Shown one piece after another: positions 46,396 through 52,010 of a stretch of 64,000 nt of DNA. The position numbers and the translations under genes are program-made. Origin of the DNA: Tetracentron sinense (Eukaryota > Streptophyta > Magnoliopsida > Trochodendrales > Trochodendraceae); NCBI GenBank assembly GCA_015143295.1, contig CM026568.1, positions 19,412,607 through 19,476,606 on the forward strand, written 5' to 3'. How positions within the stretch are numbered: position 1 is the first letter of the stretch; every line of letters starts with the position of its first letter. The notes under the pieces are model-generated. The model was not told the origin of the DNA and made no database searches. It was given only the letters and a program-made list of their open reading frames with translations.

Positions 46396-46662
46396 CAGAA
46401 ATTATAACTGAAGAAGTCAAGATCACATAAAAGCCAAACTCCATAAACACAAAAAAAATCTAGAAAGAGAGGAGTACCTAGCGGTGCTACAGAACTCATA
46501 AAGCTTGCCTCGATTAGAGAAGATGATGAGAGCAACCTCAGCATCACAGAGCACTGAAAGCTCGTACGCCTTCTTCAGCAGCCCATTCCTTCTCTTTGCG
46601 AACGTGACCTGTCGATTGATCTTGTTCTCGATCCTCTTCAGCTCTACTCTCCCTCTCCCCAT
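14796..46662 (-). CDS. SEP: SEPALLATA-like MADS-box gene, exons 1-5 (gene span, 3' part missing)
   Basis: Join of 46478-46662, 16832-16910, 16484-16545, 16195-16294 and 14796-14837 on the minus strand. The product starts with a full MADS domain ([20 protein letters not shown] at the N terminus), followed by the I region (motif [10 protein letters not shown]) and a K domain ([21 protein letters not shown]). SEP proteins are nuclear transcription factors that bind CArG boxes and join B-, C- and A-class MADS partners in floral quartets. Exon lengths 185/79/62/100/42 and all phases match the AGL2 subfamily, every border is GT-AG, and no stop or frameshift is seen, so the gene looks functional in this part. 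The I and K sequence favours the SEP1/2 (AGL2) branch over SEP3; this is recognition from memory. Exons 6 onward (rest of K, C-terminal domain) lie left of the window. Seen: exons and borders. Known: family role. Inferred: branch and function. Confidence 0.93.
14838..16194 (-). other. Intron 4 of the SEP-like gene
   Basis: 1357 bp without a credible coding region. At about 15645-15720 there is a short stretch with an AGTGGTTGTGGG-like and a TTCAATCCC-like motif, loosely resembling tRNA-derived SINE A and B boxes. No clear tail or target duplication was seen. Confidence 0.7.
16195..16294 (-). CDS. SEP: SEP-like gene exon 4: K domain core
   Basis: 100 bp encoding [20 protein letters not shown] and the following helix through KKIRSTK. 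The acceptor is ctgtag/A and the donor AAG/gtgatt. This is the most conserved part of the SEP K domain, and the motif [17 protein letters not shown] identifies the subfamily. Intron 3 is 189 bp. Confidence 0.97.
16484..16545 (-). CDS. SEP: SEP-like gene exon 3: start of K domain
   Basis: 62 bp encoding [20 protein letters not shown] plus two bases, the amphipathic K1 helix used for dimer and tetramer contacts. The acceptor ends in cag after ctcaag and the donor is AG/gtagtc. Intron 2 on its 5' side is 286 bp and shows no recognisable insertion. Confidence 0.96.
16832..16910 (-). CDS. SEP: SEP-like gene exon 2: I region
   Basis: 79 bp encoding [12 protein letters not shown] and the linker through ARETQ. 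The acceptor is tttgtttcag/C and the donor is CAG/gtagct. The length equals the canonical AGL2-family exon 2. It lies 29,567 bp downstream of exon 1 in the direction of transcription. Confidence 0.96.
17189..18370. other. AT-rich intron 1 sequence, nothing recognised
   Basis: No coding region, terminal repeats or known motif were recognised. Possibly ancestral intron sequence. Confidence 0.5.
18378..18585. repeat. CCTAGGC-rich interspersed repeat (MITE-like)
   Basis: Several copies of CCTAGGC/GCCTAGG in both orientations (near 18388, 18406-18418, 18521-18535), a style common in short plant inverted-repeat elements. Ends could not be fixed. Confidence 0.4.
19033..19260 (+). repeat. Copia-type LTR fragment, copy A
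   Basis: Shares GATTTGAATTTGAATTAAT, TTAGATTTGATTTGATT and TATTTAAACCCTC with 19418-19640, at about 370 bp spacing, and more distantly with 34003-34240. The TATTTAAACCCTC element looks like an LTR core promoter. No internal domain connects them, so they are called fragments or solo remnants. Confidence 0.6.
19418..19657 (+). repeat. Copia-type LTR fragment, copy B
   Basis: Second copy of the family at 19033-19260. It ends with GGTGAACCACGTAAATCC, the motif seen near transcription starts of many Copia LTRs, then runs straight into the left LTR of the next element. Confidence 0.6.
19658..20040 (+). repeat. Left LTR of the small Gypsy-derived element
   Basis: Shares TTAGCCAAGGGTTAGGATTT, then CTTTATCA and GTTTTCTCATTC with 21143-21540 in the same order and orientation, with substitutions and small indels. 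Its first bases may have been lost. Confidence 0.65.
20111..20779 (+). CDS. Chimeric ORF: PHD-like zinc finger fused to Gypsy integrase tail
   Basis: 222 codons without a stop, in a neighbourhood where other ORFs are shredded. Residues 47-92 form a Cys-rich finger: CRQCGDCGW, then CISC (62-65), then WTCEKC (89-92), with spacing like plant PHD-type fingers. The His/Cys pair normally in between is missing (RRRYYMD where family members have a Cys). Residues about 181-222 ([20 protein letters not shown], then [14 protein letters not shown]) match the integrase region before the GPY/F module of Ty3/Gypsy elements, and that homology continues past the stop at 20779. So a host fragment appears joined in frame to a retroelement remnant. 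Whether it is expressed is unknown; the start codon is the first ATG, not proven. Confidence 0.5.
   Translation: MPVYDMYGDKDERTKLLPLNIRENSSIISSTCSNYISNGIKVTNEVCRQCGDCGWIEFFLKCISCKVSTRRRYYMDVNQYMGDDIKWTCEKCHNEAVNIDVHMLDLSSNEDELEVTRKFMKRDYIYVPHPFDTLIKPIILTSWMMVEAITVKEGFHIDDNEKTFQGSSVVNFLKEDFSSGDADDMAGYIKNFHAWVRKKLEKSNKKYKKVADKHQSHVKFKE
20780..21142 (+). pseudogene. Gypsy integrase C-terminus, decayed
   Basis: After TGA 20777-20779 the integrase homology continues with stops: [45 protein letters not shown]. This is the GPY/F-like end of a plant Ty3/Gypsy integrase, followed by a basic tail, then the right LTR. Confidence 0.75.
21143..21540 (+). repeat. Right LTR of the small Gypsy-derived element
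   Basis: Partner of 19658-20040. A TGATGGGTTATC start at 21143 is plausible. The end is placed at the CTCTTTTTG shared by both copies. Confidence 0.6.
21990..23620 (+). pseudogene. Decayed Copia element: gag knuckle, integrase and RT remnants
   Basis: In order on the plus strand: a gag end with a degenerate zinc knuckle (near 22035-22085, [10 protein letters not shown]); integrase pieces near 22435-22670 ([23 protein letters not shown]) and GCISYVTM near 22780; then RT pieces near 23220-23500 ([42 protein letters not shown] where the family has YVDD). Frames change often, the catalytic Asp pair is lost and most of RT is deleted. No LTRs were identified. Confidence 0.7.
23790..25090 (+). pseudogene. 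Copia gag, split by a solo LTR
   Basis: Gag core near 23840-24240 with several stops ([42 protein letters not shown]), a Gly/Arg-rich linker [17 protein letters not shown] up to 24378, then after the insertion [12 protein letters not shown]. Deleting 24379-24835 plus one GTAAT copy keeps the frame across the join. Confidence 0.75.
24379..24835 (-). mobile_element. Solo LTR of a Copia element inside a Copia gag
   Basis: 457 bp with TG/CA ends, flanked by GTAAT at 24374-24378 and 24836-24840. The minus strand carries a TATA-like AAATATATAATGGG near 24605-24620 and the GCCGAACCACGTATATCC motif (24453-24470). It resembles the 456-bp LTR at 14296-14751 in layout but is a different family. The internal region was probably lost by recombination between LTRs. 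Confidence 0.82.
25090..26185 (+). pseudogene. Copia protease remnant, pre-integrase and integrase
   Basis: A GGSSHD-like protease trace near 25140, [12 protein letters not shown] near 25325-25363, then a pre-integrase trace near 25480. Integrase: ending [20 protein letters not shown] near 25860-25910, and [12 protein letters not shown] (25967-25998). [21 protein letters not shown] text follows near 26130-26180 in another frame. It is interrupted there by the LINE tail. Confidence 0.7.
26185..27030 (-). mobile_element. LINE 3' end (zf-RVT region), truncated
   Basis: Minus-strand reading gives the C-terminus of a plant L1-type LINE polyprotein: [66 protein letters not shown] and a trailing IPRIQ segment. 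Cys/His spacing matches the zinc-binding region after LINE reverse transcriptase. The 3' untranslated end (ATTTACCGATCAAAAG) abuts broken Copia integrase at about 26185, a typical 5'-truncated insertion. Confidence 0.75.
27040..27266 (+). repeat. Copia LTR-end fragment
   Basis: GACTCTGTGGACATAACTC, then TGTGTGTTCTTGATC and an end in TTTATTTCCTAACA, the layout of the R-U5 part of Copia LTRs. Copia RT sequence resumes at the next base. The beginning and any target duplication were not found. Confidence 0.45.
27290..28230 (+). pseudogene. Copia reverse transcriptase with an internally triplicated segment
   Basis: RT pieces [23 protein letters not shown] (27548-27600), then [11 protein letters not shown] (27708-27740), followed by three successive copies of one stretch (about 27806-27910, 27935-28037, 28083-28188). 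Each copy encodes [17 protein letters not shown], then [10 protein letters not shown]. One copy is the normal RT content; the other two are extra. Frames and stops differ among copies. Confidence 0.75.
28260..28790. other. AT-rich spacer, nothing recognised
   Basis: Poly-T/A stretches and no coding signal or terminal repeat. Confidence 0.5.
28800..29262. repeat. Inverted-repeat element (MITE-like)
   Basis: The left end CATAGTTACCAAACCGAGAA and the right end, reverse complement CATAGTTGCCGGGAAGC, are imperfect terminal repeats. GGGAAGC motifs recur inward from both sides. It separates two Copia fragments. No transposase. Confidence 0.5.
29265..29760 (+). pseudogene. Copia RT end and RNase H remnant
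   Basis: Reads a degenerate MRLIVC, then [30 protein letters not shown], and [13 protein letters not shown], matching the stretch from SLMYAMVCTRPD to the YIATTEA box of Copia elements. Many stops. It may belong to the decayed element at 21990-23620, which lacks this part. Confidence 0.65.
30095..30640 (-). mobile_element. LINE 3' end with ATT-repeat tail
   Basis: Minus strand: [20 protein letters not shown] (30600 down), then [40 protein letters not shown] and [12 protein letters not shown], the zf-RVT end of a plant LINE. The 3' end is ACCAATCAAAATAATAATAA. Its AAT repeat tail and the shared ACCRATCAAAA end link it to the fragment at 26185. Confidence 0.78.
30650..34000. other. Intron 1 sequence without recognised genes
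   Basis: Includes an A run of about 23 at 31196-31218, which may be the tail of an old retroposed sequence, and three AACATCTATGYGGT short repeats at 33925-33990. Small ORFs at 32603-32896 and 33375-33602 match nothing I recognise and have no supporting features. Confidence 0.5.
34003..34240 (+). repeat. Copia-type LTR fragment, copy C
   Basis: Shares GATGAGATAC, AGATTTGAATTTGAA, TTAGATTTGAT and a TATAAACCCTC promoter-like element with 19033-19260 and 19418-19657, more diverged. Confidence 0.5.
34241..35189. other. Intron 1 sequence, nothing recognised
   Basis: A possible LTR-element remnant (GGAGAATGTA-type wording near 34840), but no frame or motif is strong enough to name. Confidence 0.4.
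35190..35478. repeat. CCGGTT-rich interspersed repeat (MITE-like)
   Basis: Clusters of CCGGTT, GGTCGAACC and ACCAGTT on both sides of an A/T-rich centre (35355-35392). The left part (GTTGTCAGAACTAGACC) and right part (GGTCCGGTTTGATAA) have opposite orientation, as in foldback MITEs. The 80-codon ORF across it is a repeat translation. Confidence 0.5.
35717..36189 (-). mobile_element. Helitron-like element, unit A
   Basis: Minus strand ends in CTAG next to a T, with a hairpin about ten bases upstream (plus strand CCCCATGCGATGCACG). The plus right end is TTTCTTTATATTATGG, matching the 5' ends of units B-D. No protein: non-autonomous. The interior is rich in CTCTCTATCCCTCTTATC. Confidence 0.65.
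36197..36662 (-). mobile_element. Helitron-like element, unit B
   Basis: CTAG terminus at 36197, hairpin CCTGTGCGATGCACGGG at 36208-36224, 5' TC end (plus GA) at 36661-36662 after TTTCTTTATATTATA. Inserted between A and T as Helitrons do. Seven bases from unit A and six from unit C. Confidence 0.72.
36669..37121 (-). mobile_element. Helitron-like element, unit C
   Basis: CTAG terminus at 36669, degraded hairpin (CACCGTGCAATGCACAAG), 5' TC end (plus GA) at 37120-37121. It contains a small internal duplication of TTAACGGTTGAGATTAAAG near 36960-37010. Confidence 0.68.
37128..38355 (-). mobile_element. Helitron-like element, unit D (longer)
   Basis: CTAG at 37128, near-perfect hairpin CCCCGTGCGATGCACGGG at 37139-37156, and the family 5' region (ATTTCTTTATAAT) near 38338-38350, where a TA repeat blurs the end. 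About 800 bp in the left half (37160-37960) are unlike units A-C; the right part resembles them. No Rep/helicase ORF is visible. Confidence 0.62.
38366..39504. mobile_element. Long terminal-inverted-repeat element, probably MULE-type, non-autonomous
   Basis: Left end GGGAAGGGATCCGTAGACAT; the right end reads GGGAAAGGATCCATAGACAT in reverse complement. Homology continues inward for about 270 bp per side, through TACGTCCGTT, CACCATTCAACTACATTTTT and GGGATAAACTTCAGGCAAAT. The centre (about 38640-39230) has no ORF. Flanks are ATATATATA (9 bp) on both sides, in a TA repeat, so the duplication is not decisive. Long TIRs and a 9-bp duplication suggest a Mutator-like origin. Confidence 0.72.
39520..40224. 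other. Intron 1 sequence with TG/TA microsatellite
   Basis: TG and TA runs at 39519-39565; the rest shows no gene or repeat structure. GACTTATGCTA/GACTTACACTA motifs recur near 39830-39900. Confidence 0.5.
40230..40438 (-). repeat. 3' LTR of the short-LTR Copia element
   Basis: TGTTAAACAATCC to TTTCTTAACA on the plus strand. It lacks a 16-bp stretch present in the partner (after GAAAAGAC). Confidence 0.93.
40439..40454 (-). promoter_or_regulatory. Polypurine tract
   Basis: The minus strand reads GAGTTTGAGGGGAGA immediately before the 3' LTR. Confidence 0.85.
40466..41266 (-). pseudogene. Copia RT end and RNase H
   Basis: [40 protein letters not shown] and [20 protein letters not shown], then RNase [41 protein letters not shown] and [13 protein letters not shown]. 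The frame breaks near 40920. It ends about 25 bp before the polypurine tract. Confidence 0.88.
41360..42010 (-). pseudogene. Copia reverse transcriptase, heavily broken
   Basis: [20 protein letters not shown] and [19 protein letters not shown] (to 41732), then after frame changes [34 protein letters not shown] (to about 41440) and the YVDD region lost among stops near 41370-41400. Confidence 0.85.
42039..43115 (-). pseudogene. Copia integrase and linker
   Basis: [20 protein letters not shown] (about 42900-42840), [14 protein letters not shown] (second Asp; Ser/Asn changed), [40 protein letters not shown] and [15 protein letters not shown] at 42354-42356 interrupts the [16 protein letters not shown] stretch. 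The linker to RT follows (42300-42039). Confidence 0.88.
43116..43592 (-). pseudogene. Copia protease and pre-integrase start
   Basis: [19 protein letters not shown]: the protease motif has DFG where DSG/DTG is expected, so the catalytic triad is altered. [20 protein letters not shown] and GGLYILDKL follow. It ends at TAG 43116-43118 in the FYL-HSRL position, Trp in relatives. Confidence 0.85.
43600..44574 (-). pseudogene. Copia gag of the short-LTR element
   Basis: ATG at 44574: [43 protein letters not shown] at 44416-44418, then [40 protein letters not shown], and TAG at 44077-44079 (Gln in relatives) before [18 protein letters not shown]. The knuckle region near 43830 is degraded. Gag is needed for packaging; here it is broken in at least two places. 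Confidence 0.87.
44809..44820 (-). promoter_or_regulatory. Primer-binding site, tRNA-iMet type
   Basis: Minus strand TGGTATCAGAGC directly adjoining the 5' LTR. Confidence 0.93.
44821..45045 (-). repeat. 5' LTR of the short-LTR Copia element
   Basis: 225 bp. The minus strand shows a TATA box, CCTATATATAGTC, near 44943-44957. Followed by GTTGA, the target copy. Confidence 0.93.
45051..46340. other. Exon-1-proximal intron 1, no repeats recognised
   Basis: About 1.3 kb between the Copia element and the TA microsatellite near exon 1. No ORF, terminal repeat or element end was seen, so this is a candidate for ancestral intron sequence. Confidence 0.5.
46359..46393. repeat. TA microsatellite in intron 1
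   Basis: About 17 TA units, some 85 bp downstream of the exon 1 donor in gene orientation. Confidence 0.9.
46478..46662 (-). CDS. SEP: SEP-like gene exon 1: MADS domain
   Basis: 185 bp, 61 codons plus two bases. It begins at the ATG whose complement ends at 46662 and covers the whole DNA-binding and dimerisation domain (residues 1-60), including [20 protein letters not shown] and [12 protein letters not shown]. The donor is AG/GTACTC just below 46478; the split codon is completed by the first base of exon 2. The ATG is the invariant family start, so there is no ambiguity. Confidence 0.97.
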
Positions 46663-46940
46663 TTCTTTAATATCTCTCTCTCTCTCTCTACCTTTTAAAA
46701 AACTATATTTTATCTGGTTTTTGCTTCTCTAATTCCTTCTTCTTATGCTTCTCTCTGCATAGATCTGATTCTCTTTTGCGAGTTTCTGTAGTAAGATACT
46801 CGAAACAGGCAATAAGAGAGGAGAGATGGAAACCCTTCAGAGGCTTTTTTGTGTTTCTTCCTCGGTTTTGCTCACTTGGCTTTAAGCACCAGGTTTTCCA
46901 CACCATAATAAATAAACACTTGTGATTCTCTCATGTTGTA
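46663..46940 (-). promoter_or_regulatory. Probable 5' leader and proximal promoter of the SEP-like gene
   Basis: Directly upstream of the MADS ATG the coding strand carries a GA dinucleotide run (plus-strand CT repeat at about 46672-46690), then purine-rich sequence typical of plant 5' leaders. An AT-rich TTTATTTATTATGG-like stretch lies near 46900 on the coding strand and is a weak TATA candidate. No perfect CArG box was found by eye. Start site and promoter limits are inferred from position only. Confidence 0.4.
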
Positions 46941-46954
46941 ACCGCAGTCAAGGG

Positions 46955-47155
46955 GTCCAGTTACTACACAAAACCCTCTTTAACCACTCTTTAAACTCTG
47001 GTTAACAACTTTAACTTTTAGGGTAATTTTTTTAAAATATTTTTTATTTTTATAATCGAAGGTTAGATTGTTGAATCCTGTGGGTTTGTAAATCATAACC
47101 ACAGTTAAGATTATTAAAGTTGACACGAGTTGACCTGTGGGAAGTAACCGGACTC
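46955..47155. repeat. Foldback MITE near the SEP-like promoter
   Basis: Left GGGGTCCAGTTACTACACA and right, reverse complement GGGAGTCCGGTTACTTCCCA, with a CTCTGGTTAACAACTTTAAC versus ACTGTGGTTATG inner match. It belongs to the TTAACYRYGGTTAA family of this region and lies about 300 bp upstream of the start codon. Confidence 0.55.
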
Positions 47156-47764
47156 CCTTGGAGTCTTCTTCTCTTCTTTTTTATTTATTTTTATTGTTTT
47201 ACCTGTAATGTCTGTTGAACGTCAACACCATCCTTAACACATTGTCTTTTAGTTTACCACGTGTCGACTCTACACTGGTTCTCTTTTCGTGCCAAAATGA
47301 CTTTCTATTTGACGGTAATACCCCTAACAATATTAATTCTTTTTTTTTAATCCAGTTTTTCATTCATTTGTATCATTGTATGGTCAACGAGGTTTGCACC
47401 TCGCCTCCTGGACTGCTTTAATTCAAAGTAAATGGTTATATTATTTTCGATATCAAATAATATTTCCACTTATTTTCTACTATTTGGTTGTGTAAAATAA
47501 ATTGAAATCTGATTTGTGTTAAAAAAAAAAAAAAGAAAATTAATGTAAAGATAAGTATCTTGTCATTCAAATAATTGAGTATTTTTGTTGTTTTAAAATA
47601 TATGTAAAGATAAATATTTTTGTTATTTAAAAAACTATATAGTCAGGAAGTGTTGCTTACCCCATTGATTGTGTGTGCATTGCACCTTAAGTTAATATGA
47701 TTATTTTTATCATTTTTAAAAAATATACGTGAAGAATAATATTTGTCATTTTGAAATATATATA

Positions 47765-48040
47765 TCTTTACTATTATAATGGGAGAGGCAGGCGTAGACT
47801 GAATTTTCTGAAATTCCTAAACTATCCTTATATAAAACAAAACTTTAAATTAATGTTTTACTTTAATTTCCAAACTACCCTCATCTATCTATTTAAAGAG
47901 TAGAATCACAGTCAATTGCGATTGAACTCAGGGAGAGTTCAATCACACCTGCGGGTTAACACGTGCCTCTTTTAACTCCTATTAATTGTAGTTAACTCCT
48001 TCCCCTTGCTCTCACGTGCATCGCACGTGCCACCCACTAG
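47765..48040 (+). mobile_element. Short Helitron-like element
   Basis: 276 bp: starts TCTTTACTATTATAAT after an A, ends with hairpin CACGTGCATCGCACGTG and CACCCACTAG before a T. These are the Helitron hallmarks (5' TC, 3' hairpin plus CTAG, A/T insertion). It carries a piece of the local MITE family (CAATTGCGATTGAACTC, then TTAACACGTGCC). Confidence 0.75.
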
Positions 48041-48983
48041 TATATATATATTATAATCATTTAAAAATACTGTTGAAGATGTGTGTTTTATCATTTCATA
48101 AATTACATGTAGAGCGAGGGGTATTTTTTGGTCCTTTTATAAGTGGATAACACAATTTTTTTCATTTCAGAAATATACATTAAATGAGGGATATTTCTGT
48201 TATTATGAAATGTGACTATTAGTAATTTTATCTTCTTAAAATATATTTAAAGAGTCGATGATTTTACAGGAAAAAAATTGACATACGAGATTTTAAATTA
48301 TCATTTCTTTTGTTTTTTGCAAAAGTCACCTGTCTGTATAAAGCCTTTTAATTTCGAAATGTTTTATATGTAAACACACAAAATAACATTTTTTGAGGAA
48401 TGGTTGTGGACTGAAAAGTTTCTCAGAGAAACGTTTCCAATCAAAATTGTTTCAGGAAAATAAACATGTTTGGATGATATTGACTAATGCGTCAAACCTA
48501 CATCTGATACATTTCTTTTCACACAAATGAGACTCGATCTTGATAATTAGGAAAGACACTCTCCTTGGCTATAGTCACCTACGACATACTAGAATTAGAG
48601 AAGTGTGTTAAAAAAATGTTGTAATTAAATTACGCAGCTGAAGTGTGAGAAAAGGAGGACCTCACCACCTTCTTCTTTTTTGAAGTTGAGTTATTAATTA
48701 ACCTACAAAACAGAATCCATGTGAAAAATCAAAGAAAAAATATCAATAAAGAAACAAATTTCAGTTGATATACATGTTTATGGTATGTCTATATATACCA
48801 GCAAAAATCAGTAAATCAAAATTCTTTTTGAAAACACAAAACTATGACAAACCATATCTCTCTTTTTTTTTAAATGGATTCTATTTTTGACAGGTTTTTC
48901 TTTCATTTTACACACATATCGTTTTTAGTGTGCTTTTAGGGCAAATAGTTCTTGAATACAAAAAAAACTTTACTTAGAAATGT
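48041..48983. other. AT-rich upstream sequence, nothing recognised
   Basis: No ORF or repeat ends. Confidence 0.5.
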
Positions 48984-48986
48984 TTA

Positions 48987-49361
48987 GAGCATTTCCAACC
49001 CTATTTCTAAAATTTCCTTACATTTGCTCTAAAGTGGAGAGCTTCCTTAAAATTGGGAGCCACTTTTTCTCCTTGTAACTCCAACCCTACTCCCTATTTC
49101 TTTCTTATTTCTATAAAATAATCATTTTTTTTTATTCCAATCCTACTTCATATTATTCAAATGATTTGCCAGGACTTTAAAAAATATATATATATATAAT
49201 AATATTTGAGGAGGGGATTTGACTCCCTACTAGTAAGGAGCCAAAACTCCTCCCCTACAATAGGGAGGGCATATAGGGAGTGCGTTGGAGTGCCAAAAAT
49301 AGGGTATGGCTCTCTACTTTAGAGAAGAGAGCCCCCTATAGGGATTGCGTTGGAGATGCTC
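48987..49361. mobile_element. Tourist-like MITE
   Basis: 375 bp with terminal repeats GAGCATTTCCAAC and, inverted, GAGCATCTCCAAC, flanked by TTA on both sides (48984-48986, 49362-49364). A three-base TWA duplication is typical of PIF/Harbinger elements. No transposase. Confidence 0.8.
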
Positions 49362-49364
49362 TTA

Positions 49365-50190
49365 TTAAACTATCAACATTAACAAATTGTTTTTATTTTT
49401 ATTTTGGTAAGAACGCAGCATTCCTTAGATTTAAGTGGTATGTAAACCATAAGATATTGTAGGGTTTGCTCTCTATGATTGTGTTCAACTCCTACTTTTA
49501 GACTTACTTTGGTGTCCATAACAAAAATTTCGAGTGGGTTAATATGGACATTTGAAGGGACTAATTTTTTTTTTGGTAATCAATTATATCATTTATCTAT
49601 TTATGTCAAGGGTCAGGGATAGGTGGGTTAGAACTCAAGGGTCGGCACTCAACAGCCCTACCGGACTCGAACACGAGTGTAAAGGAGACTAATTCTTACC
49701 TCGAAAGGTTTTGAGAAACCCCCCGTTAAATGAAAAAAAATATTGAAATCAATGAGAAGAAAGTAGAAAATCTACGAGGGTATTTATGTTATTTATTGGA
49801 GAGCGGAGGCGTTTAAATTGAGACGTCCAAAACAGGAGGATTACGTAAACTTCGATAATAACCATATGATTAAACCGTCTTAAGACCAAAGAACAGAAAA
49901 GCATGCTCCGCTGTCAAAATGACGTGTCGAGTTCTGATTCACTAACATCTTCTTTAACGACCAGGTGTGTCTGACTCGGAACTGACGGCAAACCTAACCA
50001 GTGCCGTACTCTACTAACGGCGCCTATCGTACTACATCACTCCAAAAGTTCTACACGTGTTATCAGCCCAGCACGTGCCCAGGGAACTTTATACAAAGAT
50101 TGAGGGAAGTATTCCTTGTCCGAGAAAATGAGGGAGCAACACCTCATATTTAATCTTTTTTTTTTCTTTTTTATCTACGCTAGGTGAAGG
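49365..50190. other. Upstream sequence with a possible SINE trace
   Basis: Around 49620-49690 the minus strand reads GTGTTCGAGTCCGGTAGGGC, which resembles a tRNA-type B box; no A box spacing or tail was confirmed. Nothing else recognised. Confidence 0.4.
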
Positions 50191-50200
50191 CAACTAAGCC

Positions 50201-50483
50201 TAGGGGTGTGTTCGAGCCCGGCTTGACCTTGTTCTACTCGGTTGAAATTTTTTCATTTATACTCGAGTTCGGTTCTTTTTGAAATTTTTTCAAGTATGGT
50301 CCAGTTCGGCTCGACTTGGCTTGGCTTGACTCGAATCTGTTCGATTAGGCTTGAGCTTGACTTGAGTTCAGCTTAGCTTGAGCTTGGTTTGAATTATTAA
50401 AAAATAATTTTTAAATAAAAATAATAATAATTGTACTATATATATAAATATGTAATAATTATATTATTTATATGTATACTAAT

Positions 50484-50524
<41 letters not shown>

Positions 50525-50708
50525 GGGCTGAGCTTCGAGCCGAGCCGAATCAAATAGTCCCTGGCTCGAGCTCGGCTTAAATATATTATCAAACTCAAAA
50601 AATAGCTCGGTTGGTCTTGATTGAGCCTATTTTTCGAGTTCAAGCTAGGCCTTTTCAGGCTAAGCCGCGAGTCGAACTTCAAGCTAGCTCAGTTCGGATA
50701 CACCCCTA
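50201..50708. repeat. GAGCTCGGC-rich MITE-like element
   Basis: Ends TAGGGGTGTGTTCGAGCC and, inverted, TAGGGGTGTATCCGAAC. The interior has many GGCTTGA/GAGCTTG motifs, an AT-rich core and a TA microsatellite (50487-50521). Related sequence occurs at 55665-56310 and 60889-61050. Confidence 0.6.
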
Positions 50709-51190
50709 AGGGCAACGGATTTTCTTCAGTAGATGCCCAAGTATGATACTCGGGCATAGCCTCTTCAGCCAACGAGTGAACATGTATTTCACTGATGCAT
50801 CTCACGTGTTCCATTGGATGGTACACGCACACCTCCCCCATATCGTTGTGTGCTCTCTGACATAAGTAATTGTGATTAAGATTAACTCACTTTTAAAGGT
50901 AAATAATTTAACCTTGACTTTTAGAAAATTATTTTTGAAAAAGTAACCACATGAATGAATAATCAAGGTTAATTTGTTATAAATATATTTTTTAACATGA
51001 ATCTTAACCGCAGTTAATAAATGTTAAAGATAACGTGTGGCGAGCTACAGAGGTGTGCACGTACCACCAATAGAACATGCAAGATGCATGCTATCACCTC
51101 CTTAGTAAAGCACATTTGCATGTCGTGGCTGAAGAGGGCTATGCTTGAGTGTAATACTCGGGCATCTGCCAAAAGAAATTCGTTGCCCTA
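50709..51190. repeat. Inverted-repeat MITE with long imperfect TIRs
   Basis: Left AGGGCAACGGATTTTCTTCA and right, reverse complement AGGGCAACGAATTTCTTTTG. The match continues through AGATGCCC, CATAGCC and CTTCAGCC on both sides. The centre contains TTAACCGCAGTTAAT. It directly abuts the preceding MITE. Confidence 0.65.
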
Positions 51191-51194
51191 GGTG

Positions 51195-52005
51195 AGTCCC
51201 CCAAATACACTCCTATACTGAAGCGGCTTATGCATAAAACTACACCATCCATTAATTACTTGCTTATTCGCCCAAAATTCTTATATTGGCATAGGCCAGT
51301 TATCTTTATAGTTTAAATTCCAAGCGGATAAATACCAAGCGGAGCTCTGCTTCATGGTGTTGAAGATGAGCACCTCTTTTTGATTTTTAGTGATGGAAAT
51401 CTTGTAATTATGGTGAAAAAAATATATTTTGGAATAGCCCTTTTCTTTCTCCATAATTAGAAAAGTGTCATCCCCTACAAGCTAAAAAGGGAGTTCTAAC
51501 TTCATCGCCTCAAAATTTGTCTCTACCTTCATCTTACTAGGTTTTGTTTGTTTGGATAGAAATGTTGTAAAAAAAAACCACATTTTTCATAGAATTTTTT
51601 TCTTCGAACATAAAGTAGTATTAAAGAATTATTTACAGTAAAAAAAAAATCAATTTATAGCATGCAAAATATAAAAATTAGTTTTTCTCTCCAAACAAAC
51701 TCAGCCTATGTGAATTTAATCCAACAACGATTAAGATTACACTTGATTGTTCCACTTGATCCATCTCAATGCTCTCTCTATATGAGATTAAGGTTATCTT
51801 AATTAGTCATTGTTAAACGATAATCATCCTTCTTTTCTAAAAGAAGAAGAACCTAGTTTTCTAGGGAAAGGAATAAGATATCTTTTAGCCACTTAGATCT
51901 CACATAAACCCATCTTCCATTACTCTGAGAAGGGAATAAGTCATATATTGTCCTTGTACTTACTGCCACCTCTAGTAAGGAATAATAGTATTGTGACTTT
52001 ATGCT
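51195..52005. other. Upstream sequence, nothing recognised
   Basis: No ORF or repeat ends were identified. Confidence 0.5.
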
Positions 52006-52010
52006 ATTGC

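Larger units (their letters stand above)
16911..46477 (-). other. Intron 1 of the SEP-like gene, about 29.6 kb, filled with transposons
   Basis: Bounded by the exon 1 donor and exon 2 acceptor. It contains a complete Copia element, at least two decayed Copia elements, a small LTR element with a captured zinc-finger ORF, two LINE tails, several Helitron-like units, a long-TIR element and MITE-like repeats, listed separately. AGL2-subfamily genes often have a longish first intron that can carry regulatory sequence; which part here is ancestral is unclear. The least repeat-like parts are 16911-18370 and 45051-46340. Confidence 0.9.

Noticed and set aside
49290..49302. CCAAAAATAGG as a CArG box
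   Set aside because: One base too long for CC(A/T)6GG, and inside a MITE.
49620..49690. Possible SINE on the minus strand
   Set aside because: A B-box-like motif alone is too weak.
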